64,000 nt of DNA. Origin: Janthinobacterium tructae (GTDB lineage Bacteria; Pseudomonadota; Gammaproteobacteria; Burkholderiales; Burkholderiaceae_D). Where the stretch lies: positions 4,774,001 through 4,838,000 of the forward strand of contig NZ_CP041185.1 in the NCBI RefSeq assembly GCF_006517255.1. Reading direction: 5' to 3'. The notes under the pieces were generated by a model. That model made no database searches. It was not told the DNA's origin and saw nothing but the letters and a program-made list of their open reading frames with translations. Position 1 is the stretch's first letter. The number at the start of each line of letters is the position of its first letter. This document shows positions 16,418 through 25,614 of the stretch, piece after piece. The position numbers were made by a program, and so were the translations under genes.

Positions 16418-19400
16418 CTAATCAAATGCCCACGTGTACAACACGTCCAGCGCATTGTTCGTGCCGGTCTGGAATTGCAGGGTGATGCGGCGATTCAATT
16501 TGTAGCGCAGTTTCACCAGGCTCGTCGCCGTGCTGGTGCCCTGCTCGAACGTCAGGTAGGCGCGCGAGGACAGGCGCTTGCCGACCGTGACGACGGTGCT
16601 TTCCAGCCCTTGCGCCTGCGACAGGCCCACTTCATCGAGTCCCAGCGAATTGGCCAGCTTGCCTTGCAAGCCGCCGCCGGAGCCGCCGAAGAGGGCGCCT
16701 GCGGCCGTCGTCAGCAAGGCCATTTCATCACCGGCCGCCGTTTCCGCGCCGTGACCGAGGATCAGCCAGGCCAGCTTGTCGCTGTCCGAGACGCTCGGCG
16801 TGGAGACCAGCTTGGCCGTCGGCGCCTGCGCCGTGCCGCGCACTTCCACGCCCGCTTCCACATTCGTTTCCGACAAGGCTTCGCCCTCGGGACGCTTGCG
16901 CACGGCCAGGATATTCAGCGACGGGTTGTCGTAGGCGCCCGTGAAGGCGATCAAGCCCCGTTCGATCGACAGCTTCTGCCCGTAGGCCGCGTACTGGCCG
17001 TTGGTGACTTTGATGCTGCCCGTCACGCGCGGCGCGGCGCGGTTGATGACGCGGGCGCGCACATTGCCGGCCAGGTCGGCGTCGAGTCCCATGCCGCGCA
17101 GGTGGAAGGCATTGCCCAGGTCAAATTCCAGGTCGATATTCAGGGGCAGTGACGGCGCTTCCTTGCCGCCCTTGACTTCCTTGCCCAGCACCACCACGTC
17201 GCTGCTTTGCGTCGGGGTATCTTGCGGCGCCAGTTCGATCAGCGCGCGGTTGGCCTTGAACTTGCCCTCGAAGCTGAAGCGCTTGTCGTTGCGCAGCAGG
17301 GTGCTGTTGCCCGACAGGATCAAGGTACGGTCGGGGCGCGACAGCGCCTGCAGGCGGTCGGCCATCAGTTTCAGTTCCAGGCTCGCTTCGCCATTCGCAA
17401 AGCGTACCCAGCCATCTGCCTGCACCTTGCCATCGCCGCCGTCAAAGCTCAGGCGCTGCAATTGCAATTGATCGCCGGCCAGCTTGGCTTGCAGCACGCC
17501 ATTGCGCAATTTCAAGCCCTGGTCGGCCCAGTTCACCAGCAGCTTGCTGCCGTTGATATCGCCATTCAATTGCGGCGCGCCGATGGTGCCGCTGCCGGAC
17601 AAGGCCACTTTCAAGGCGCCGCCCAGCTCCAGGCCCGGCTGGCCCGTCAGCGGCGCCAGCCAGGCCAGTGTATCGATGCTGGTGGTGCCCGTCAGCGAAA
17701 GGGCGCTGTCATTGCCGATACGCCCGTTCAGCATTTGCACGGTGGCATTGATATCGCTCTGGCCCGCGCGCGCGCCATCGAGTTTCACGGCCAGGCGCAG
17801 TTGCTGGTTGGCCACATCGATGCGGGCATCGAAGGTGCGCAGTCCCAGCGCCAGCGGCTGTTCCACGCCCACCGTCACATCGCCTTTTTCGCGGTAGATG
17901 TGCAGCATGCCGGCCAAGGACGGGTCTTTCTGTTGCGCCGTCGGCACTTGCATGTCGAGCGACCATTGCGCGCCCAGGGTCAGGTCGCTGCGCGCATTGG
18001 CTTGCAGCGAGGGAATCACTTGCGCCAGATAGGTCAGCGCCACGCCGGCCGCCTGGCCGGAACTGCTCCAGCGTGTACCATTCTTGACCAGGCTTTGCAT
18101 GGTGATGCTGCCTGCCGGCAATTTGATGACGGTGTTGCCCACGCTGATCTGTTCAGGCTGGCCCAGGCCCGCCACGCCGCTGCCGGCCGGTCCGGCCACT
18201 TTCACCGGCACGGGCGCTTGCAGCACCAGCGCATAGCGGCCCTTGTTTTGCAGGCTGTCGATGGTGCCCGTCCAGCCAGCACCGCTCTGGCTGCCCCTGA
18301 TTTGCACGCTGGCGTCGAAAGCGTCGTTGCGCGCCGCCAGGTTCACCGTATGGCTGCCGCGCGTGCCGGAGGTACTCAGGCGGGCGCTGCCCAGCTTGAA
18401 GGTGGGCGTGCTGTAGCCGGTAATCTCCAGGCTGCTGACCATGGGGTCAAGCGCGCCCTGGCCGGCGCCCACGCTGGCGCTGCCCTTGATGGATTTCAAT
18501 TGCTGGTCGCCAAAGAAGGTCAGGTCACGGCCATCGAGCGTCAGTTGCGCGGCGGGCGCGTCCATCTTGCCCGAGACGGAGCCGGCCGCCTGCAGCACGC
18601 CGGCAAAGCGCGGGCCCAGGGTCGACAATTGCGGCGCATCGAGTTTCCATGTGAGCTTGTCGGTGGCGCCGCCCAGCGCGCCCTTGGCCAGCAGGCTGTT
18701 CGGCCCCAGGCGCAGTTCCGCATCGACGCTGTCGATGCGTTTCGCGTTGGCCGACAGCTTGGCGTAACCGGCCAGCGGCGCGTTTTGCAGGGTCGATTCG
18801 CGCAAACCCAGGTTCAGGGCCACTTGCCAGTCGCTGGTCAGGCGGCCGCTGCCGTTGAAATCCGCATTCACGTTGCCGTTGGGTAATGTCGCACCGAAGG
18901 CGGCCGGGTTAATCTTTTGCAAGGAACCCGTCATTTTCAATTCCGCTTCCTGCTTCGGACCCGTCAAGCCCACGTCGCCGCTGGCGTGGATGGCGCTGTC
19001 GGGCGCAGGGCGCTTGCCGCTGGTCAGGCCCAGTCCCTTCGCATCGGCAACAAAGCTCGTGCGCGGCTGCTGCAAAGTTCCCTGCACCACGCCGCTGGCT
19101 TGCACGGCGCCCAGCAAGTCGCTTTTCAGGGCGGACAGTTGCCGCGCATCGACGTTCCAGTTGAGTTTTTCGCCGGTGCCGCCAAAGTTGCCCTTGGCCG
19201 TGAGATTATTCTTGCCCAGCGCCAGTTGCACGTCGATGCCGCTGAAATGCGCCGCATCGGCCGTCAGCTTGCCCTTGCCGGACAAAGGCTGGTCGAGCAG
19301 CTTGCTGGGGCGTACGGTGAAGTCCGCATTCGCCAGCCACTTGGGGGTCACGTGGCCATTGGCGCGCACGTCGAGGTTCAGGTCGGCCACGGGGAAGGCG

Positions 19401-20842
19401 CCGAAGTCGGCGGGATTGAGGCGGCTGGCGTTGGCCACGGCCTTGAATGGTTGCTCGTCCTTCAGGCTGATCTGGCCCGTCGCGTTGACGCTGCTTTTGC
19501 CTGCTTGCAAGGTCGCCTTGCGTAGTTGCACCAGCGAGTCGGCCAGGGTGGCTTCCACGTCCAGGCGCAGCTTGGCTTCACCGAGCTTGGCGCGCAGGGT
19601 CTGCGTCTTGCCGTCGCTGTCGAGCACGATGTCGCCGACGATCTTGGTGCTGTTGATGCTGCTGTAGATATGCTGCAAGTCGATCTTGTCGGTGTGCAAG
19701 GTCAGCTGCGCATTGCCGATGGGCGCATCAACGGCGTCGCGGTTGAGCTTGCCGCTACCCGTGAATTTGCCCGCGTTGCCGAAATCGATGATGGCCGACT
19801 CTAGCGTCGTGGCCGTCAGGGTGCCGCCCAGGCGCGCTTCGAACTGGCGCAGCGGCAGTTTTTGCTGGTCGATGGGGCCGGGCGTGGCGTGGTTGAGGAT
19901 GGCCAGCTTGCCCGACACCGTTTGCTTGGCCGGCCGGGTGTCGATGGCGGCATCGAGTTCCAGGCTCAGGTCCGCCTGCGGTAAAGTCGCGTCGAATTTG
20001 CCCGGATTGATGTTGCGCCCGCGAATGCTGGCCGAGCGCAGGATGATGACAGGGTCGAACGGCGCCAGCGCCAGCTGGGCGTCGGCCGTGGCCGCGCCCG
20101 CGCTGCCCTTGGCCGTCACGTTCAGCACGTTCAAGTCGCCACCCAGCTGCAGGGCCAGGGCAGCGGGTTTTTCGCCGGCGGCGGCATTAAGCTGCGTCAA
20201 GCCCGCCTTGCCTGACAATTTGAACGGCTGCGTGGCGTCTATCGTCGCGCTGGCCGTGGCCTGGCCGAACGGCGTCAACGCCGAGGCGTCTTGCAGCTGC
20301 CATTGCGTCTTGTCGCCCGACAAGGTGAAATGGATTTTCTCAAATACCGTGTTGCCGCCCGCACTGACCAAGGTCACCTTGTCCAGGCGCGCGTCGCTGA
20401 TGCCGATCTTGAACGGCGAGGCCAGGCTGGCTGGCATCGTCGATGGTTCCTCGGACGGCGCCGTGCTTTCCACGGACAGGCTGGCCACGTGGAGTTCGCT
20501 GATGGCAATACCTTCCGAGAAGAACTGGAACGGCGACCAGTTGATGTCGATGTTGTCGGCCGTGATGTGCTGTGTCTTGCTGCGGTAGCTGACGTGGCCC
20601 AGGTGCATGCGGTTGTACAGCGAGCCGGACACGCCCGACACTGCGATGTCGCCGCCGCTGGCGCTGGCCACTTTTTGCACCAGCATCTGCAAGGTCGATT
20701 CGCGGCCCAGGAACCAGAAGGCGCCACCCAGCAGCACGGCCAGGCTGGCGACGGCGATCAGTACGTAGCGCACCCAGCGGCGCGGTTTTTTTGCCGGCGG
20801 TGGCGGCGCGGCGTCGTGGGACTCGGTAGTAATATCGGACAT
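16418..20842 (-). CDS. tamB: translocation and assembly module subunit TamB
   Basis: This 1,474-aa protein has one N-terminal membrane anchor (about 25-45) after a basic stretch (KKPRRWVRY). A very long repetitive beta-rich body follows, and the C-terminal DUF490/TamB domain ends in LNRRITLQFQTGTNNALDVLYTWAFD. TamB spans the periplasm from the inner membrane and works with TamA in delivering lipids and some proteins to the outer membrane. It is longer than the E. coli protein (about 1,260 aa). Its ATG overlaps the tamA stop (TGATG), so the two are coupled. Confidence 0.93.
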   Translation of the reverse strand: MSDITTESHDAAPPPPAKKPRRWVRYVLIAVASLAVLLGGAFWFLGRESTLQMLVQKVASASGGDIAVSGVSGSLYNRMHLGHVSYRSKTQHITADNIDINWSPFQFFSEGIAISELHVASLSVESTAPSEEPSTMPASLASPFKIGISDARLDKVTLVSAGGNTVFEKIHFTLSGDKTQWQLQDASALTPFGQATASATIDATQPFKLSGKAGLTQLNAAAGEKPAALALQLGGDLNVLNVTAKGSAGAATADAQLALAPFDPVIILRSASIRGRNINPGKFDATLPQADLSLELDAAIDTRPAKQTVSGKLAILNHATPGPIDQQKLPLRQFEARLGGTLTATTLESAIIDFGNAGKFTGSGKLNRDAVDAPIGNAQLTLHTDKIDLQHIYSSINSTKIVGDIVLDSDGKTQTLRAKLGEAKLRLDVEATLADSLVQLRKATLQAGKSSVNATGQISLKDEQPFKAVANASRLNPADFGAFPVADLNLDVRANGHVTPKWLANADFTVRPSKLLDQPLSGKGKLTADAAHFSGIDVQLALGKNNLTAKGNFGGTGEKLNWNVDARQLSALKSDLLGAVQASGVVQGTLQQPRTSFVADAKGLGLTSGKRPAPDSAIHASGDVGLTGPKQEAELKMTGSLQKINPAAFGATLPNGNVNADFNGSGRLTSDWQVALNLGLRESTLQNAPLAGYAKLSANAKRIDSVDAELRLGPNSLLAKGALGGATDKLTWKLDAPQLSTLGPRFAGVLQAAGSVSGKMDAPAAQLTLDGRDLTFFGDQQLKSIKGSASVGAGQGALDPMVSSLEITGYSTPTFKLGSARLSTSGTRGSHTVNLAARNDAFDASVQIRGSQSGAGWTGTIDSLQNKGRYALVLQAPVPVKVAGPAGSGVAGLGQPEQISVGNTVIKLPAGSITMQSLVKNGTRWSSSGQAAGVALTYLAQVIPSLQANARSDLTLGAQWSLDMQVPTAQQKDPSLAGMLHIYREKGDVTVGVEQPLALGLRTFDARIDVANQQLRLAVKLDGARAGQSDINATVQMLNGRIGNDSALSLTGTTSIDTLAWLAPLTGQPGLELGGALKVALSGSGTIGAPQLNGDINGSKLLVNWADQGLKLRNGVLQAKLAGDQLQLQRLSFDGGDGKVQADGWVRFANGEASLELKLMADRLQALSRPDRTLILSGNSTLLRNDKRFSFEGKFKANRALIELAPQDTPTQSSDVVVLGKEVKGGKEAPSLPLNIDLEFDLGNAFHLRGMGLDADLAGNVRARVINRAAPRVTGSIKVTNGQYAAYGQKLSIERGLIAFTGAYDNPSLNILAVRKRPEGEALSETNVEAGVEVRGTAQAPTAKLVSTPSVSDSDKLAWLILGHGAETAAGDEMALLTTAAGALFGGSGGGLQGKLANSLGLDEVGLSQAQGLESTVVTVGKRLSSRAYLTFEQGTSTATSLVKLRYKLNRRITLQFQTGTNNALDVLYTWAFD

Positions 20843-22833
20843 CAGAAAGTGAATCCCAGAGAGAAGTGCAAACGGTATTTTTGAACGGCGTGGCCATACG
20901 CCACGTCGACATTGATGGGGCCGACGGGGCTCTTGTAGCGCCCGCCCAGGCCATAGCCCGATTTCGGCGTCATGGCCGCTTTGACCGTGTCGGCCGCGTT
21001 ACCGGCGTCATAGAAGGCGGCAATCGCCCATTTCGGCTTGAACCAGTACTGGTATTCGGCGCTGCCGGTGAGCATGTAGCGCCCGCCGATGGTGGCGTCG
21101 CCTTCCTTCACGCCCAGTTCCTGGTAGCCATAGCCGCGCACCGACTGGTCGCCGCCCGCGCGGAACAGGTAGACGGCCGGCACGCCGCGTTTTTCCTTCG
21201 AACCGAGCGCGCCCATTTCGCCGCGCACGATCAGCTCGCCTTTTTCACCGAGCGGACGGTAATACACGGCCTTGCCGGCCACGCGCACGAAGCGCTCGTC
21301 CGTCAGCACGGGCAGCAGGGCGCCGCCCACCTGGGCATTGATGACATAGCCCCTGGTGGGAAACAGCAGACTGTCGAGGCTGCGCTTGGTGATGGCATAG
21401 GTCAGGGGCAAGCTCTTGCTGCGCGTCTGGTCCAGGCCCACGACGGTCTTGTCTTCGCTGAGGAACTCGAACGTCAGGCTGCGCTCGAGGTTGGTACCGC
21501 CCCAGTTGCGCTTGGCCGAGATGGTGGTGACGGCCGTGATTTCATTGGAAATGTCGCTGCGCTCGAACGAGGCGCCGGCGCTGTCGTTGTAGCCGCGCTC
21601 GGTCGTTGGAAAGTAAAAATTGGCGTGCGCCGCCTGTTTCTTCGTTTCCATGGTGATCGCGCTCTTGAAGCGCGTGCCCCACACGTTCAGGTTGTCATAG
21701 TTGAGCTGGGCGCGATTGCCCGTATTCGTACTGAAACCGAGACCGGCGCTGACGTTTTGCTGCTTGTTCTCCGTCACGCGCACGACCAGCGGCAGCAGCG
21801 GCGCGGGGCCGCGGTTGACGGGCTTGGCCCCGGCGCTGGCACCTTCGGCCTCGGCTTGCTGGCTTTCCTGGCCAGCCTCGATCTGCTCGCCCAGGATGCT
21901 GCTCATGTCGGCGCTCACTTCCACGCTGGCGAAGTAGCCCGTGTCCTGCAGGCGCGCCTGGAACGATTGCAGCGCCGATTCGCTGTAATAGTCGCCCGGG
22001 CGTATCTTGTCGAGGTTGCGGATGATGCTGGCATCGTAGCGCTTCAGGCCTTCGATGCGCAGCTCGCCAAAGCGCAGCTCGGGGCCGCTGTCGAGCACCA
22101 CCAGCAAGGACACCTTGTGCGTTTCCGGATCGACCACGGCTTGCGTGTCGACCAGCTGGGCGCGCGGGTAGCGCGTCTGCACCACTTCGCGCAGCAGCGC
22201 GCGCTTGGCCGATTCCCAGTCGGCCTGGCGGAACACGCTGCCCGATTTCAGCGACCAGCTGCGCTTCAGGGCTTCCGTGTCGAAGGGTTCGGACGCGGCC
22301 AGCGGCGGCGTGGGGTCGAAGCCGCGCAATTCCAGCTCGACCTTGTCGATGGTCACCGGTTCGCCCGGGTCGACGTCGACGATGACGACGGGTTTGGCGC
22401 CCGTCGTATCGATGCGCACCGTGACGACGGGCGTGTAGTAGCCGGCCGTGGCGATGAGGTTTTTGGCTTGCTCAGGCGTATCGCGCACGAGGCGCTGCAA
22501 TTGTTCGCGGTCCATGCGCGGGTTGCCGCGGAAGCGTTCCAGGTCCAGGTTTTTTTCCAGCAATTCATCGAGGTCGCCCGGCGCGTTGACCTTGACCTCG
22601 TACTGCAGCGGCGCCGGTGCCGCTTCCGTGGCGGGGCTGTCCGCAACGGCATCTTGCGTGCGTTCTTGCGCACCTTCCTGCGCGCGGGCTTCGGCGATCG
22701 GGCATATCAAGATGACACTGCCGGCGGCCGCCAATGTCAGTTGCCCCATTACTTTTGTCACTACTTGTGCCAAAATTCGTGGTCGTATCGCCTTGCCGGC
22801 AGCCGTATGCCGTATGGGTCGTGCAGAAAACAT
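20842..22833 (-). CDS. tamA: outer-membrane translocation and assembly module protein TamA
   Basis: This 663-aa BamA/Omp85 relative has an N-terminal export segment (to about residue 50, ending AEARA-QEG) and three POTRA-like domains (about 70-340). The C-terminal beta-barrel includes FRAGGDQSVRGYGYQELG, the conserved RGY barrel-loop motif, and ends in a beta-signal with terminal Phe (FSLGFTF). A longer reading from 23028 adds 65 residues without export features. TGGAG before ATG 22833 decides the start. It is transcribed ahead of tamB. Confidence 0.92.
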   Translation of the reverse strand: MFSARPIRHTAAGKAIRPRILAQVVTKVMGQLTLAAAGSVILICPIAEARAQEGAQERTQDAVADSPATEAAPAPLQYEVKVNAPGDLDELLEKNLDLERFRGNPRMDREQLQRLVRDTPEQAKNLIATAGYYTPVVTVRIDTTGAKPVVIVDVDPGEPVTIDKVELELRGFDPTPPLAASEPFDTEALKRSWSLKSGSVFRQADWESAKRALLREVVQTRYPRAQLVDTQAVVDPETHKVSLLVVLDSGPELRFGELRIEGLKRYDASIIRNLDKIRPGDYYSESALQSFQARLQDTGYFASVEVSADMSSILGEQIEAGQESQQAEAEGASAGAKPVNRGPAPLLPLVVRVTENKQQNVSAGLGFSTNTGNRAQLNYDNLNVWGTRFKSAITMETKKQAAHANFYFPTTERGYNDSAGASFERSDISNEITAVTTISAKRNWGGTNLERSLTFEFLSEDKTVVGLDQTRSKSLPLTYAITKRSLDSLLFPTRGYVINAQVGGALLPVLTDERFVRVAGKAVYYRPLGEKGELIVRGEMGALGSKEKRGVPAVYLFRAGGDQSVRGYGYQELGVKEGDATIGGRYMLTGSAEYQYWFKPKWAIAAFYDAGNAADTVKAAMTPKSGYGLGGRYKSPVGPINVDVAYGHAVQKYRLHFSLGFTF

Positions 22834-22972
22834 GGTGCTCCAGATGAGTAAATGCTGACTGCATGTTACCGGAATAGGTAAACTGATGGCGGACGAATAA
22901 GTATTTTTTGCGCTGGGAATCACGTTTCCCCGCGCACGATTGCAACAGAGTAAAACTGAAAAGAAAGAAATT

Positions 22973-23698
22973 ATGCTAGCAACGGACTCCGCACTGGTGC
23001 TCTTTAGCGGTGGACAAGATTCCACCACCTGCCTGGCCTGGGCCTTGAAGCACTATAGCCGCGTGGAAACCATCGGCTTTGACTATGGACAGCGCCATGC
23101 GATCGAGCTGACCGTGCGTCCCGGCGTGCTCGAACAGATGCGCCAGCAATCGCCCGAGTGGGACAGCCGCCTGGGCCAGGATCACATGATCGACCTGTCC
23201 CTGATTGCCGCCATTTCCGATACGGCCATGACGCAGAACGTCGAGATCGTCATGCAGGAAAACGGCTTGCCGAACACCTTCGTGCCTGGACGCAATTTGC
23301 TGTTCATGACGGTGGCCGCCACCGTGGCGTATCGCCGCGGCTTGACGGTGCTGGTAGGCGGCATGTGCGAGACGGATTTTTCCGGCTACCCGGATTGCCG
23401 TGACGACACGATGAAGGCCCTGCAAGTGGCGCTGAACCTGGGCATGAATACGCGCCTGAAGCTGGAAACACCGCTGATGTGGCTGGACAAGGCGCAAAGC
23501 TGGGACCTGGCGCAAGACCTGGGCGGTCAGCCGCTGGTCGACCTGATCCGCAGCGGCACGCATACGTGCTACCTGGGTGAGCGGGGGCAATTGCACGACT
23601 GGGGCTATGGCTGCGGCACTTGCCCCGCCTGTGCCCTGCGCGCAAATGGCTACCAGCAGTACGCGGCGAGGAAGGCAGCGAAACCGGCCCTGAAGTAA
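22973..23698 (+). CDS. queC: 7-cyano-7-deazaguanine synthase QueC
   Basis: This 241-aa protein makes preQ0 from 7-carboxy-7-deazaguanine in the queuosine pathway, using ATP. The PP-loop is SGGQDS (12-17). The zinc cysteines are in CYLGE and, 14 residues later, [11 protein letters not shown] at 22942 would add 11 residues; ATG 22973 gives the usual length. It is divergent from tamA, with about 140 bases between. No preQ1 riboswitch-like sequence or other que gene is present nearby. Confidence 0.94.
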   Translation: MLATDSALVLFSGGQDSTTCLAWALKHYSRVETIGFDYGQRHAIELTVRPGVLEQMRQQSPEWDSRLGQDHMIDLSLIAAISDTAMTQNVEIVMQENGLPNTFVPGRNLLFMTVAATVAYRRGLTVLVGGMCETDFSGYPDCRDDTMKALQVALNLGMNTRLKLETPLMWLDKAQSWDLAQDLGGQPLVDLIRSGTHTCYLGERGQLHDWGYGCGTCPACALRANGYQQYAARKAAKPALK

Positions 23699-23781
23699 AG
23701 TAAACAGGTTGCGCCGTTTCTTCAAGCGGCGCGGCGGGGGGACAAGCCATGCTGTGGTTTTTGCCACAGGAGCGTCTTGCC

Positions 23782-24687
23782 ATGAAATCCCTCTTTGCCG
23801 CGCTGTACGGCCCCGTGTTCTGGGCCGGCTTCATCGGCGCCGCCGCCTGGTTAATTGCGGTTCGCCAACATTCCCTCTGGGTATTGCCGCCCTTGCTGCT
23901 GCTGGCTCTGCTCACCTCTTTTCTTGCTGAACGCTATCTGCCATACGATGGCGCGTGGAACCATGCGCACGGCGACGGCTGGCGCGACGTGCTGCACGCG
24001 CTCGTCAACGAGGCGCTGTACCTGCTGGGCCTGGCTGCTTTCCCCCTGCTGGCTGGCCATCTGGCGCTGGGGCCGTTCTGGCCAGTCCAGCTGCCATTCT
24101 GGCTGCAACTGCTGCTGGCCATCCTCATCGCCGACTGCGGCATTACCCTGGTGCATTACCTGAGCCACCGTTATTACTTTCTGTGGAAACTGCATGCCGT
24201 GCACCACAGCGTGCAGCGCCTGTACGGTTTGAATGGCTGGATGAAACACCCGCTGCATCTGTTGCTGGAAGCGGCGGGCGGCATGCTGCCCTTGCTGTTG
24301 CTGGGCATCCCGGAGCCGCTCATGGCCGTGCTGGCGTTTGCCGTGGCGATCCAGCTGTTGCTGCAACACGCGAATGTCGACATGCGCATGGGGCCGCTGC
24401 GCCGCGTGTTTGCCTGGGCGCCGCTGCACCGTTTCCACCACATGAAATACGGTACGGCCGGCGACGTGAATTTCGGTCTGTTTTTTACGTGCTGGGACCG
24501 CCTGCTGGGCACCTGCTTCGACGCGCCGGATTACCGCATGCGTGGCGAAGACCTGGGTATCGGCAGCCGGCCCGATTACCCGCTTGCGTATGGGGCGCAG
24601 TTGCTGGAACCGTTCCGCGCGGAAGAGGGCGTGCGCGCGCCCGCGCTGCCGGCCGGTTTGCGCCAGGGTCTCAGTCGAGAAGCGTGA
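23782..24687 (+). CDS. sterol desaturase / fatty-acid hydroxylase superfamily membrane enzyme
   Basis: This 301-aa membrane protein has at least four hydrophobic segments and the di-iron histidine boxes of the superfamily: HYLSH, HAVHH and HRFHH. The substrate could be a sterol, fatty acid or hopanoid-like lipid; sequence does not tell. GGAG nine bases before ATG 23782 favours this start, but ATG 23749 (11 residues longer, GGGGGGA upstream) is possible. Its 3' end overlaps the convergent AraC gene by 17 bases. Confidence 0.85.
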   Translation: MKSLFAALYGPVFWAGFIGAAAWLIAVRQHSLWVLPPLLLLALLTSFLAERYLPYDGAWNHAHGDGWRDVLHALVNEALYLLGLAAFPLLAGHLALGPFWPVQLPFWLQLLLAILIADCGITLVHYLSHRYYFLWKLHAVHHSVQRLYGLNGWMKHPLHLLLEAAGGMLPLLLLGIPEPLMAVLAFAVAIQLLLQHANVDMRMGPLRRVFAWAPLHRFHHMKYGTAGDVNFGLFFTCWDRLLGTCFDAPDYRMRGEDLGIGSRPDYPLAYGAQLLEPFRAEEGVRAPALPAGLRQGLSREA

Positions 24688-25420
24688 CCTGCAACTGGCG
24701 CAAGCTGCGGTCGGCGCGCACGCCGAACAGGCTGCGCATGGTGCGCGAAAAATGCGCCGCATCGGCAAAACCGGCGCCGTGGGCCGCATCCGTCAATGTA
24801 CCGCCGAGCAATATGAAACGGATGGCCAGGCGCAAGCGGCGCCACAGCACCAGGCGCCGTACGGGCAGTCCCAGCTGGGCGCTGAACAGCCGTTCCAGCT
24901 GGCTCAGCGACAAATGCGCCGCTTCGGCCACGGCGGCCGCGCTGACCTTGCCCGACAGCAGCGCATCGACCTGGTCCAGCGCGCGCTGCACGCGCGCGTC
25001 GGCCAGGATTTCCCTCGGTTGTGCCTGCAGCGCGGCGGCCAGGCTGTCGAGCTTGGGCGCGCCTGCGCTGTTGGCGGCCGCCAGCAAGGCCGCGCCGCTC
25101 AGACGCTGCGGTTCCGCATAGATTGTCAGCATGAAAGCCGGCACGGCCACGATGGAGTGCGGGCGCAGGCTTTCGATCAGCAAGTGTCGCGCCGTGTGGA
25201 CGATGCCGTCGAGCTCTGCCGTGAAGGGCGCCCCGGTGCTCAGCATCAGCTGGTGCGCATAATGGGCGTGGCTGTCCGTGGCGCCCGCTGCGCCATGCAA
25301 GATGGCAAAGTCGGACGCCAGCCATAGTGTTCCCTGCCAACTATCGTGCTGCAAACGCGGCTCCCAAGTGATGGATTGCGGGGCGATCATACCAGCGGGA
25401 GGAGATGGTTTTCGTGGCAT
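24671..25420 (-). CDS. AraC family transcriptional regulator
   Basis: This 249-aa protein has an N-terminal cupin-like sensing part (HAHYAHQLMLSTG, about 35-60) and a C-terminal double helix-turn-helix. HTH 1 lies in VAEAAHLSLSQLERLFSAQL, and HTH 2 in LTDAAHGAGFADAAHFSRT, near the end. AGGA before ATG 25420 supports the start. The target is unknown. The convergent desaturase gene overlaps its end, so antisense interference is possible. Confidence 0.88.
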   Translation of the reverse strand: MPRKPSPPAGMIAPQSITWEPRLQHDSWQGTLWLASDFAILHGAAGATDSHAHYAHQLMLSTGAPFTAELDGIVHTARHLLIESLRPHSIVAVPAFMLTIYAEPQRLSGAALLAAANSAGAPKLDSLAAALQAQPREILADARVQRALDQVDALLSGKVSAAAVAEAAHLSLSQLERLFSAQLGLPVRRLVLWRRLRLAIRFILLGGTLTDAAHGAGFADAAHFSRTMRSLFGVRADRSLRQLQVTLLD

Positions 25421-25488
25421 CGAATTTTCCTGGAGTACACATCATTGCATGCACGAAATATGTGGTCTTTTTAATACAATATTCAGCA

Positions 25489-25517
25489 TTGCAAGGGCGC
25501 CCGCTGTAACGTACTAT
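25489..25517 (+). promoter_or_regulatory. sigma-70-type promoter of the GGDEF gene
   Basis: TTGCAA (25489-25494) and TACTAT (25512-25517) are separated by 17 bases. The sequence TATCATTCTCATC at 25515-25527 overlaps the start point and resembles part of a Fur box, which is weak evidence for iron control. Confidence 0.45.
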
Positions 25518-25614
25518 CATTCTCATCGACTACCGATGGTCGTCGTGCAACCCGCTGCCAGCCATGTTGCTGGCAGTGTCGCGGTTTGATGTCCGTTCTG
25601 CTTGTCTGCCTGTC

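Noticed and set aside
20866..22851. 661-codon forward frame opposite tamA
   Set aside because: It lacks any recognisable domain and sits opposite an Omp85-type gene with a beta-signal end.
22834..22972. preQ1 riboswitch before queC
   Set aside because: The leader has no matching aptamer-like C-rich/A-rich pattern or pseudoknot arms that I can see.
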